From positions 23,001-62,007 of the forward strand of contig JAQVYC010000002.1 of assembly GCA_028708805.1 (NCBI GenBank): a stretch of 39,007 nucleotides of DNA, written 5' to 3'. Every line of letters begins with the position of its first letter. Positions within the stretch are counted from its first letter, which is position 1. The notes under the pieces are model-generated. The model was given only the letters and a program-made list of their open reading frames with translations. It was not told where the DNA came from and searched no databases. A program made the position numbers and the translations under genes. Below are positions 32,505 through 39,007 of this stretch, in pieces. The stretch is from Clostridia bacterium (GTDB lineage Bacteria > Bacillota > Clostridia > Christensenellales > UBA1242).

Positions 32505-33695
32505 ATGGATTTATTTAAAAAATGTGAAATATTTAATAAGGAAGTATTAGGAAAAGTTAATGAAACAGGATTATATCCTTATTTCCATTATTTGAATTCA
32601 GGGCAAGATACTGAAGTTATAATGGAAGGGAAAAGAACCATTATGATTGGTTCAAACAATTATTTGGGATTAACATCGCATCCAGATGTAATAAAGGCCG
32701 GAGTTGAGGCAATTGAAAAATACGGTTCAGGTTGTTCAGGTTCTAGATTTTTAAACGGAACTTTGGACATTCATATTGAACTTGAAAAAGAACTTGCCGA
32801 ATTTTTACAAAAAGAAGATGTTGTAACATTTAGTACAGGTTTTCAAAGTAACTTGGGCATAATAAGTACAATTGCAGGACGAAACGATTATATTTTATGT
32901 GATAAAGAAAACCACGCAAGTATTTATGATGCTTGTAGATTAAGTTTTGCAAAAATGCTTAGATTTGAACATAGCGATATGGAAGACCTTGAAAAGCAAC
33001 TTGAAATCATACCTGAGAGTGCAGGAATTTTAATTGTAACCGATGGTGTTTTTAGTATGAGTGGTGAAATATGTAAGTTACCTAAAATAGTTGAATTAGC
33101 AAAAAAATATGGTGCTAGAATAATGGTAGATGATGCTCACGGACTAGGCGTTTTAGGGGACCACGGCAGAGGCACAGCTGAGCATTTTGGACTTGAAAAA
33201 GAAGTTGATATTTATATGGGAACATTTAGTAAATCTCTTGCAAGTCTTGGCGGATATATGGCTTCAACAAAAGAAGTTGTAACCTTTATAAAGCATAATT
33301 CAAGACCATTTATTTTCAGTGCAAGCCCAACACCTGCATGCGTTGCTTGTGCTAGAGCATCACTTAAATTACTTAGAGAAAATCCTCAAATGGTTCAAAA
33401 TTTAAAAGAAATTTCAAACTATATGCGTACTGGGCTTAAAAATAAAGGAATTAAATTAATTGAAAGTATTACCCCAATTATTCCTATCTTTACATACGAA
33501 GACGAAAAAGCTTTTATGGCATGTAAACTTCTTTTAGAACGAGGAGTATATGTAAATCCTGTTATTTCTCCAGCAACTCCTAAGGGACAAGCATTATTAA
33601 GAACAAGTTATATGGCAACACATACAAAAGAACAAATGGATGAAGCCATTGAAAAAATTGCAGAAGTTTTGAAAGAGTTAGAATTATTAGATTAA
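32505..33695 (+). CDS. Serine palmitoyltransferase-like alpha-oxoamine synthase
   Basis: A PLP enzyme of the alpha-oxoamine synthase family that condenses an amino acid with an acyl thioester. The 396 residues keep His137 (NHAS), Asp209 and His212 (VDDAHG), and the PLP lysine Lys243 in GTFSKSLASLGGY. TFSKSLAS is characteristic of serine palmitoyltransferases; 7-keto-8-aminopelargonate and 2-amino-3-ketobutyrate enzymes usually read T-(L/F)-GKA-L-G. Further blocks that I recall from Bacteroides SPT are YPYF near the start, GSGCSGSRFLNGTLD, GRNDYI, HGLGVLGDHGRG and MATHTKEQ at the end. No biotin genes are adjacent. AAAGGAG precedes the ATG. Serine versus cysteate as substrate cannot be decided. 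Confidence 0.85.
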   Translation: MDLFKKCEIFNKEVLGKVNETGLYPYFHYLNSGQDTEVIMEGKRTIMIGSNNYLGLTSHPDVIKAGVEAIEKYGSGCSGSRFLNGTLDIHIELEKELAEFLQKEDVVTFSTGFQSNLGIISTIAGRNDYILCDKENHASIYDACRLSFAKMLRFEHSDMEDLEKQLEIIPESAGILIVTDGVFSMSGEICKLPKIVELAKKYGARIMVDDAHGLGVLGDHGRGTAEHFGLEKEVDIYMGTFSKSLASLGGYMASTKEVVTFIKHNSRPFIFSASPTPACVACARASLKLLRENPQMVQNLKEISNYMRTGLKNKGIKLIESITPIIPIFTYEDEKAFMACKLLLERGVYVNPVISPATPKGQALLRTSYMATHTKEQMDEAIEKIAEVLKELELLD

Positions 33696-33710
33696 TTTAA
33701 AAATCTTGTA

Positions 33711-33765
33711 AAATTCCGTGTATCTTACCGTTGCATTTATGCACACATAAGCACGGGATTTTTTT
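33711..33765 (+). terminator. Terminator after the SPT-like gene
   Basis: AATTCCGTG (33712-33720) pairs with CACGGGATT (33752-33760, one G-T pair) and is followed by seven T. A second small stem (TGCAT with ATGCA) sits inside the long loop, giving a branched fold. Confidence 0.7.
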
Positions 33766-33794
33766 ATTTTCCTTTACCCTTTTATAATTTTAAT

Positions 33795-33818
33795 TAAAAA
33801 AACTTTCTTTGAAGAAAG
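33795..33818 (-). terminator. Terminator of ychF
   Basis: CTTTCTT with AAGAAAG (33803-33818) forms a short stem followed on the minus strand by seven T. It lies 81 nt past the ychF stop. Confidence 0.6.
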
Positions 33819-33899
33819 CTTTAAAAAAGTTTATATTAAATTTAAAAAGACAATTTGATACTATAAATGTTTATTTACTAATCTTCGTTGCTTTGCACT

Positions 33900-34991
33900 T
33901 TAAACATTAAACTTAAACAGAACAACATCACCATCCTGCATAACATATTCTTTGCCTTCAATTCGGACTTTGCCTTTTTCTTTTGCTATGTTCCAGCTTC
34001 CGCATTCTATTAAATCTTTATAACTTACAATTTCGGCTTTAATAAATCCTCTTTCAAAATCTGTGTGGATTTTGCCCGCCGCCTGTGGTGCTTTTGAGTT
34101 TTTTTCAATTGTCCACGCTCTGACTTCTTTTTCACCAGCAGTTAAAAAGCTCATTAGTCCTAAAAGTGAATAGCCCGCTTTTGCAAGTTTATCTAAACCA
34201 CTCTCAGTTATTCCTAGTTCCTTTTTGAATAAATCTCTATCTTCGTCATCTAAATTAATAAGTTCTTCTTCAATTTTAGCACATAAGGTTATAACTTCCG
34301 AGCCTTCATTATCGGCAATTTCTTTTATTGTTTGAACATATTTATTATCTGCCTTTCCTATATCTGCCTCATCAATATTTGCCGCATAAATAACTGGCTT
34401 AGTGCTAAGCAGAAAAAAGGAATTCACAATTTTGATTTCTTCTTTATTAAAACTTACTGTTCTAACAGGTTGATTATCTTCCAAAGCATTTTTAACCTTA
34501 ATTAAAACTTCTAGTTCTTGTTGTGCTATTTTATCTCCTTGTTTCGCAAGCTTTGAAGATTTATCAAACTTTTTTTCAATAGATTCCAAATCAGATAAAA
34601 TTAATTCAAGATTAATAATTTCAATATCTCGTTTCGGGTCGGTATTGCCATAAACATTTATGATTTTGTCATTATCAAAGCAACGCACAACATGAACAAT
34701 TGCATCTACCTCTCTAATATGGCTTAAAAACTTATTGCCTAGCCCTTCGCCTTTGCTAGCACCTTTAACTAGCCCCGCAATATCCACGAACTCAATGCAA
34801 GCAGGAACTATGTTTTTTGTATTATAAAGTTTAGCAAGTACATCTAACCTTTCATCCTTGATGTCTACAATGCCTATGTTTGGTTCAATTGTGCAAAAAG
34901 GATAATTCGCACTTTCTGCACCTGCTTTTGAAAGAGCATTGAATAAAGTGCTTTTCCCAACATTCGGCAATCCAACAACTCCTATTTTCAT
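33900..34991 (-). CDS. ychF: Redox-regulated ATPase YchF (Obg-family P-loop NTPase)
   Basis: A conserved ribosome-associated NTPase that prefers ATP. Its 363 residues show the G1 loop GLPNVGKST, a switch region NYPFCTIEPN, DIAGLVKGASKGEGLGN, and the specificity loop NIDEAD in place of NKxD, as in YchF. A coiled-coil insertion (about 135-175) and a C-terminal TGS domain (about 280-363, ending VLFKFNV) are present. An AAAAGGA site lies about 10 nt before the ATG. It is complete and monocistronic. Confidence 0.97.
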   Translation of the reverse strand: MKIGVVGLPNVGKSTLFNALSKAGAESANYPFCTIEPNIGIVDIKDERLDVLAKLYNTKNIVPACIEFVDIAGLVKGASKGEGLGNKFLSHIREVDAIVHVVRCFDNDKIINVYGNTDPKRDIEIINLELILSDLESIEKKFDKSSKLAKQGDKIAQQELEVLIKVKNALEDNQPVRTVSFNKEEIKIVNSFFLLSTKPVIYAANIDEADIGKADNKYVQTIKEIADNEGSEVITLCAKIEEELINLDDEDRDLFKKELGITESGLDKLAKAGYSLLGLMSFLTAGEKEVRAWTIEKNSKAPQAAGKIHTDFERGFIKAEIVSYKDLIECGSWNIAKEKGKVRIEGKEYVMQDGDVVLFKFNV

Positions 34992-35121
34992 AATAAAATT
35001 TTCCTTTTAATTTATAAAGCATGTTAATTTATTTCTTTTGATAACAAAATTAAAATTCTATCAAATTACTTAATGCTAAAATTTTAGTAATTACAATTCA
35101 GCATTCTTTTTCTTTAAAGTT

Positions 35122-35802
35122 TTAATATTGCTTTTCACCTATAAAGCTATAAAAAATAATATCAAAAATTTGCAGAATACCCTCTTGAGAAATCAAAACA
35201 ACTTTACCTAATATGAGGCTTTCGCTTATAGCTCCGTAAGTTGAACTATCTTGGCTGTTTGCACGATTATCACCTAACAAATAAGCACTTTTTTCTGGTA
35301 TTACTAAAAATTGAATTATTTGAGATTGATATTCAATAAATTCAAAGTTTTTGTCTAATAAATTTGAAGATATCAATCTGTTATACGAGGTTACATTTCC
35401 ACTCTTATCAACATAATCTTCTTGCAAAATTGTAACTTCATTACTGCCTGAATAAATAACGGCAACCTCATAATAGCCTTCATCAGAATTATGATAGTAG
35501 CCTACCTTATCTCCACCCACGGCAATTAGCCTTTTAACAATACGCGTATTCGAATTGTTATAAGAAACAATAATATCTCCGTAAGCGCCTTTGTTGTTCA
35601 AATCAACATAAACACCTTGCTCACCGCCCAAAATTGTTGGAGACATAGAGCTTCCCTCAACCAAATAATAATTATGCGAAACAATAAAATATAAAATCAA
35701 CGCCGCAATAAAAAAAATTGAAAGTATTATTCCTATTAAAAAATAATATAAAAAAACCATCTTATTAGATTTTTCCACATAAATTAACTTGTTAATTTCC
35801 AT
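35122..35802 (-). CDS. lepB: Signal peptidase I
   Basis: The membrane protease that cuts signal peptides from exported proteins. The 226 residues have one N-terminal membrane helix (about 15-42), the catalytic Ser52 in EGSSMSPT and Lys90 in IVKRLIAVGGD, and the closing motif LLGDNRANSQDSSTYG. The extracytoplasmic part carries a small extra segment (about 103-150). Its likely clients here include the surface protein and the M28 peptidase. There is no Shine-Dalgarno. TTGATT, 17 nt, TAAAAT and 6 nt precede the ATG, so the mRNA is probably leaderless. Confidence 0.94.
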   Translation of the reverse strand: MEINKLIYVEKSNKMVFLYYFLIGIILSIFFIAALILYFIVSHNYYLVEGSSMSPTILGGEQGVYVDLNNKGAYGDIIVSYNNSNTRIVKRLIAVGGDKVGYYHNSDEGYYEVAVIYSGSNEVTILQEDYVDKSGNVTSYNRLISSNLLDKNFEFIEYQSQIIQFLVIPEKSAYLLGDNRANSQDSSTYGAISESLILGKVVLISQEGILQIFDIIFYSFIGEKQY

Positions 35803-35808
35803 GAGAAT

Positions 35809-35837
35809 ATTTTAGCATAAATCATATTCAAAATCAA
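35809..35837 (-). promoter_or_regulatory. Promoter giving a leaderless lepB mRNA
   Basis: On the minus strand TTGATT (35837-35832), 17 nt and TAAAAT (35814-35809), then 6 nt to the ATG. This is the same geometry as at 19247-19275. Confidence 0.65.
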
Positions 35838-35850
35838 ACATTATTAAATA

Positions 35851-35879
35851 TTGTAATAATAAACATTTTGTGCTAAAAT
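35851..35879 (+). promoter_or_regulatory. Promoter of queH
   Basis: TTGTAA (35851-35856), 17 nt and TAAAAT (35874-35879). The leader is about 15 nt with only a poor AAAGG site. Confidence 0.45.
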
Positions 35880-35900
35880 CAAATAAAAGGTCAAACAGAA

Positions 35901-36449
35901 ATGGATAAGAAAATTGATAAACCAAAATTGTTGTTACACTCTTGCTGTGCTCCGTGTTCAACAACAGTAATCGAAAAATTAGTTCCTGATTTTGATATCA
36001 CGGTTCTTTATTATAACCCCAATATTTATCCAAAAGAGGAATATATCTTACGAAAAAACGAACAAAAAAAATTATTAAATATACTAAATATTAATCTTAT
36101 AGAAGACGAATACGAACCAGAAGAATATTTTAAAAATATGAAGTCGTTTGAAAATCAAAAAGAGGGCGAACACAGGTGTTATGAATGCTATAAGTTGCGA
36201 CTCACAAGAACTTTTGAAAAAGCAAAAGCATTAAACTATAAATTTTTTACCACAACACTTTCGGTTAGCCCACAAAAAAATGCAAAATGGATAAATGAAA
36301 TAGGCTTAAAGCTAGAAAACGAACACTGTAAATTTTTGGTTAGAGATTTTAAAAAACAAGACGGTTATAAACATAGCATTGAACTTTCAAAAAAGTATGA
36401 TTTATATAGGCAAAATTATTGCGGATGTAAGAACTCTATCAGGGAATAA
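35901..36449 (+). CDS. queH: Epoxyqueuosine reductase QueH
   Basis: QueH performs the last step of queuosine synthesis, reducing epoxyqueuosine in tRNA. It is unrelated to the cobalamin enzyme QueG. The 182 residues carry the DUF208 motifs: HSCCAPCS (Cys15, Cys16, Cys19), HRCYECYKLRL (Cys93, Cys96) and a C-terminal YCGCKNS, which supply the ligands of an iron-sulfur cluster and nearby metal. It is divergent from lepB. No other queuosine genes are in the window, so the cell may use salvaged or elsewhere-encoded precursor steps. Confidence 0.94.
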   Translation: MDKKIDKPKLLLHSCCAPCSTTVIEKLVPDFDITVLYYNPNIYPKEEYILRKNEQKKLLNILNINLIEDEYEPEEYFKNMKSFENQKEGEHRCYECYKLRLTRTFEKAKALNYKFFTTTLSVSPQKNAKWINEIGLKLENEHCKFLVRDFKKQDGYKHSIELSKKYDLYRQNYCGCKNSIRE

Positions 36450-36648
36450 TTCTAGCAATTCTTTTTTTTGATAATTAAAAAAAATTAATACATATTTAGT
36501 TACAAAGTATGAAACTAATTTAAGATTAAGTTTTTTTGATTACAAAAATAAAGTAAAAACCCAAAACAAGAGAGTAAAATAAGTGAAGACAAACAACCAC
36601 TTCTATTTTGACAACTTTTCTTGCTAATACAAAAATAAAAGAAAATTT

Positions 36649-37356
36649 TTAATAACGACTTATATCTTTTATTTTATCTAATCTCGCGTAACTGTAACAG
36701 CCATCTATACCCACTATTATATGGTCAACAAAGGCTATGCCTAACATATTTGCAATGTCAATAATACATTTCGTTGAGCTGATATCTTCGCAAGAAGGTT
36801 GGCAAACTCCGTCCGGATGACAATGTGATAAAATAACCTTAGAAGCTCCACTATTTATCATTAACTTCGAAAGCTCTTTTTTGTCTATTTTTAAAGAATT
36901 CATATCACCTTGCGAAATTTTTTTATTTGCAATAATTCTATTTTTTGTATCTAAACATGTTATGTAAAACTCTTCTTTTGATTTATTGTAATAAAGTGCA
37001 AGGTAAAAATCTAAAATATCTCCCCTACTTTTTAAATATTTCTTATTCGCCAGCTTTTCAAACTTATATCTATAAAAAACTTGTGGCAACAATGTTAACA
37101 ACTTTGCACTTCTTTCGCCTAACCCGTCAATTTTTTCTAGTCTTTCAACATCTGCATCAAAAACCGCTGAAAAATTTCCAAACTCTTCAATTAATCTATG
37201 TGCCAAAGGATTTGTATCCTTTCTTGGAATTAAATAATTTAAAACAAATTCTAATGCTACAATATCACTTACATTTTCAAGCCCTGATTTATAAACGGTG
37301 TCAAGCAATCTTTTACGATGATTTTTGTGGATATTTTTTTCTTTATTATCAAACAT
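36649..37356 (-). CDS. radC: RadC-family JAMM-domain protein
   Basis: A 235-residue protein with an N-terminal helix-hairpin-helix region (about 58-85, LEKIDGLGERSAKLLTLLP) and a C-terminal JAB1/MPN metalloprotease-like domain. The metal motif reads HCHPDGVCQPSCED; the usual RadC motif is HNHPSG followed by D, so the two His and the Asp are kept while Asn is Cys. The older DNA-repair assignment of the family is doubtful. GGAG lies 6 nt before the ATG. Confidence 0.92.
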   Translation of the reverse strand: MFDNKEKNIHKNHRKRLLDTVYKSGLENVSDIVALEFVLNYLIPRKDTNPLAHRLIEEFGNFSAVFDADVERLEKIDGLGERSAKLLTLLPQVFYRYKFEKLANKKYLKSRGDILDFYLALYYNKSKEEFYITCLDTKNRIIANKKISQGDMNSLKIDKKELSKLMINSGASKVILSHCHPDGVCQPSCEDISSTKCIIDIANMLGIAFVDHIIVGIDGCYSYARLDKIKDISRY

Positions 37357-37387
37357 TTTTCTCCATATTATGCCTATTTTTTGTATA

Positions 37388-37416
37388 ATTTTAACATATT
37401 ATTTGCAAGTTGTAAA
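37388..37416 (-). promoter_or_regulatory. Promoter of radC
   Basis: On the minus strand TTTACA (37416-37411), 17 nt and TAAAAT (37393-37388). The leader is about 25 nt. Confidence 0.55.
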
Positions 37417-37591
37417 ATTAAATTTTTGTTTTATATCATATAATGTATTTGACAAGCACTTCTTTCATTTTCATAAATTTAAGAGCAAAGATATATGAAG
37501 TTGATTTATAATAATTTTAAATGCTGTTTGACTTAAATTTTAGTTTATGTTAAACAATATATAAAATATGGTTTTGAGATAAGGAGGAAAA

Positions 37592-38428
37592 ATGAAGATA
37601 GTTATAACTGCCGATAGCACTTGCGACATCCCTCAAAATTTGGTTGAAAAGAATAATATCCATATAATTCCAATTGCCATTATTATGGGTGATAAAGAAT
37701 ATTTAGAGGGTGTGAATATTTCACGGCTAGATATTTATGAATTTGTTGATAAAAATAATATTTTACCTAAAACCTCTGCCCGAGGCTCTTACGAATACAA
37801 GGAAGTTTTTGAAAAATTGAAAAAAGAATATGATGCAATCATACATTTTTCGTTATCATTTAATATTTCATGTACTGGGGATAATGCACTGCAAGCATCA
37901 AAAGAATTTGAAAATGTTCATGTAATTGACACAAAAAGCTTATCTTCTGGCTCAGGGCTTTTGGTTTTATCTTGTGCAGACAAAATAAAAAATGGTTTAC
38001 CACTTGAACAGATATTAGAAGAAATCAAGCAAGAGGTAGATGAGGTTCAAGCATCATTTATTATTAGCAATTTAAATTACCTAAAAAAAGGTGGAAGATG
38101 TTCGGCAATTGCGTTGCTGGGGGCTAATCTGCTGGGCATTAAAATTCAAATTCAACTCATCGATGGAAAAATGCAACCAACTGAAAAATATATAGGAAAA
38201 ATCTCGGCTTGTTTGGAGAAGTATTTGAGTAATTTAATTAAAGAATACCCGCCTAAATTAAACCGTGTTTTTGTAACAAGTTCATCAGCAATGCACGGAA
38301 TTCGTGAAAAATTAGTTAAACAAGTTAAATCTTTGGGCTTCGAGGAAGTTATTGAAATGGATGCTGGCGCAACTATTTGTTGTCATTGCGGACCTGGAAC
38401 AATTGGTGTATTATACATGAAAAAGTAG
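37592..38428 (+). CDS. DegV-family fatty-acid-binding protein
   Basis: DegV (FakB-like) proteins carry a single fatty acid, which the FakA kinase phosphorylates in lipid-scavenging Firmicutes. The 278 residues start with the signature TADSTCDIPQNLVEKNNIHIIPI. They contain TSARGSYEY, the SFNISCTGDNA loop, and the C-terminal HCGPGTIGVLYMKK with the GPG turn. AAGGAGG precedes the ATG. A possible promoter (TTGACA 37449-37454, 17 nt, CATAAA) lies about 115 nt upstream. No fakA partner is adjacent. Confidence 0.94.
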   Translation: MKIVITADSTCDIPQNLVEKNNIHIIPIAIIMGDKEYLEGVNISRLDIYEFVDKNNILPKTSARGSYEYKEVFEKLKKEYDAIIHFSLSFNISCTGDNALQASKEFENVHVIDTKSLSSGSGLLVLSCADKIKNGLPLEQILEEIKQEVDEVQASFIISNLNYLKKGGRCSAIALLGANLLGIKIQIQLIDGKMQPTEKYIGKISACLEKYLSNLIKEYPPKLNRVFVTSSSAMHGIREKLVKQVKSLGFEEVIEMDAGATICCHCGPGTIGVLYMKK

Positions 38429-38510
38429 CTTGTATGTTCGACATTCTGCACAGCTTAGCAAACAAACATAAAAAAGTACCGCTAATTACCATTAAATTAT
38501 GAAAATATGC

Positions 38511-38538
38511 TTGAAAAATATTAATTATATATTATAAT
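38511..38538 (+). promoter_or_regulatory. Promoter of the HU gene
   Basis: TTGAAA (38511-38516), 16 nt and a perfect TATAAT (38533-38538). The leader of about 40 nt has GGGGGAAAAAGGAG. A lone Spo0A-like word (TTCGACA, 38437-38443) lies upstream and may be chance. Confidence 0.7.
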
Positions 38539-38585
38539 TAGGTAACTTTGAAAAATAGATATTCAAGGGGGAAAAAGGAGTAATT

Positions 38586-38858
38586 ATGAATAAAACGCAA
38601 TTTATTAAAAGTATTGCTGAAACATCAGGACTAACAATTAAAGAAGCAACAGCAGCATACGATGCATTTGTGGAAACAGTGGTTAAATCTTTAAAGAATG
38701 GTGAAAAGGTTTCATTGCTTGGTTTTGGCAACTTCGAATTAAAGAAGAGAGCTGCTAGAATGGGCATTAACCCACAAACAAAAGAACAAGTTAAAATTTC
38801 CGCTTCAAATGCACCTGCATTTAAAGTTAGCAAAACTTTTAAAAGCTTATTCAATTAA
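38586..38858 (+). CDS. hup: DNA-binding protein HU
   Basis: HU is the abundant histone-like dimer that bends and compacts DNA. The 90-residue length is standard, with MNKTQFIKSIAE at the start, the LLGFGNFELKKRAARMGINP segment leading into the DNA-binding arm, and the C-terminal APAFKVSKTFKSLF. In the arm the common Gly-Arg-NP is Ala-Arg-Met-Gly-INP. AAAGGAG precedes the ATG. Confidence 0.96.
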   Translation: MNKTQFIKSIAETSGLTIKEATAAYDAFVETVVKSLKNGEKVSLLGFGNFELKKRAARMGINPQTKEQVKISASNAPAFKVSKTFKSLFN

Positions 38859-38872
38859 AAACTCAGAATTAG

Positions 38873-38898
38873 AACCGTCATTAATTTGGCGGTTTTTT
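38873..38898 (+). terminator. Terminator of the HU gene
   Basis: AACCGTC (38873-38879) pairs with GGCGGTT (38888-38894, one G-T pair) and is followed by T-rich sequence. Outer GAATTA/TAATTC arms could extend it. Confidence 0.8.
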
Positions 38899-38920
38899 AA
38901 TTCTTAGAAAGAGTGTTGCA

Positions 38921-38951
38921 AAAAATCCGTCTTTCATTAGGCGGGTTTTTT
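38921..38951. terminator. Second, similar terminator in tandem
   Basis: AATCCGTC (38924-38931) pairs with GGCGGGTT (38940-38947, two G-T pairs), framed by A5 and T6. It is a near copy in design of the one 40 nt before, and serves HU read-through or a gene beyond the window. Confidence 0.7.
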
Positions 38952-39007
38952 GTAAGTGCTCAAATCTTTATAAAATAACTTTATGATTTACCATTCTCAA
39001 AAAAAAG

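Noticed and set aside
32505-33695. Glycine C-acetyltransferase (KBL) or BioF assignment
   Set aside because: The PLP-lysine motif TFSKSLAS and several long blocks match SPT, and no threonine dehydrogenase or biotin genes are adjacent. A tree is still needed.
36608-36636. TTGACA with a possible -10 on the plus strand
   Set aside because: The -10 (AAAAAT) is poor and it would only drive antisense RNA into radC.
1-39007. CRISPR arrays, insertion sequences, tRNA genes, phage or defence genes
   Set aside because: I looked for regular repeats, transposase motifs, cloverleaf ends with CCA context and known defence motifs, and saw none that I could support.

Overview
The window is about 39 kb of AT-rich (roughly 30% GC by eye), gene-dense DNA from a low-GC, Firmicutes-type anaerobe, most likely an uncultured clostridial lineage. 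The evidence is an L27 precursor with its Prp maturation protease, AGGAGG ribosome binding sites, a zinc-type L33, an archaeal-type AspRS next to GatCAB, and pyruvate:ferredoxin oxidoreductase. There is no rRNA, tRNA, CRISPR array, insertion sequence or phage gene that I can recognise. It reads as ordinary chromosome with a few accessory-looking islands.

Layout: 1-3.8 kb holds ribosome, transcription and export genes on the minus strand (rplU-prp-rpmA; rpmG-secE-nusG-rplK-rplA), with several candidate leader RNAs. 3.9-8.3 kb holds a Sel1-like orphan, cardiolipin synthase, a glutamate racemase with an internal insertion, rpsT and another orphan. 8.4-13.1 kb is an aspS-gatC-gatA-gatB operon, the gene set for tRNA-dependent amidation. 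13.1-18.0 kb (minus) carries a secreted M28 peptidase coupled to a small membrane protein, then holA and comEC; the ComEC C-terminal domain looks catalytically dead. 18.1-26.3 kb is the more unusual stretch: a GNAT-like acyltransferase, a SpoVB/MATE-type flippase, a Cys/Gly-rich micro-membrane protein, a long intergenic region with paired Spo0A-like boxes, a 1119-residue Ig-like surface protein, and two paralogous small proteins with an N-terminal helical domain and a C-terminal membrane anchor. 26.3-39 kb holds nifJ, truA, two divergent paralogous short-chain dehydrogenases, a serine palmitoyltransferase-like enzyme, ychF, lepB, queH, radC, degV and an HU gene.

Two points stand out. First, the alpha-oxoamine synthase at 32505-33695 matches Bacteroides-type serine palmitoyltransferase motif by motif and is co-directional with an SDR (a second SDR paralog is divergent). 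This suggests a sphingoid-base (or capnine-like) pathway in a Firmicute. Second, several genes that lack a Shine-Dalgarno sequence have a -10 hexamer 6-8 nt before the start codon, three of them preceded by TTGATT at a 17-nt spacing. This implies leaderless mRNAs coexisting with classical SD genes.

All functional names come from my reading of protein motifs. No database search was run.
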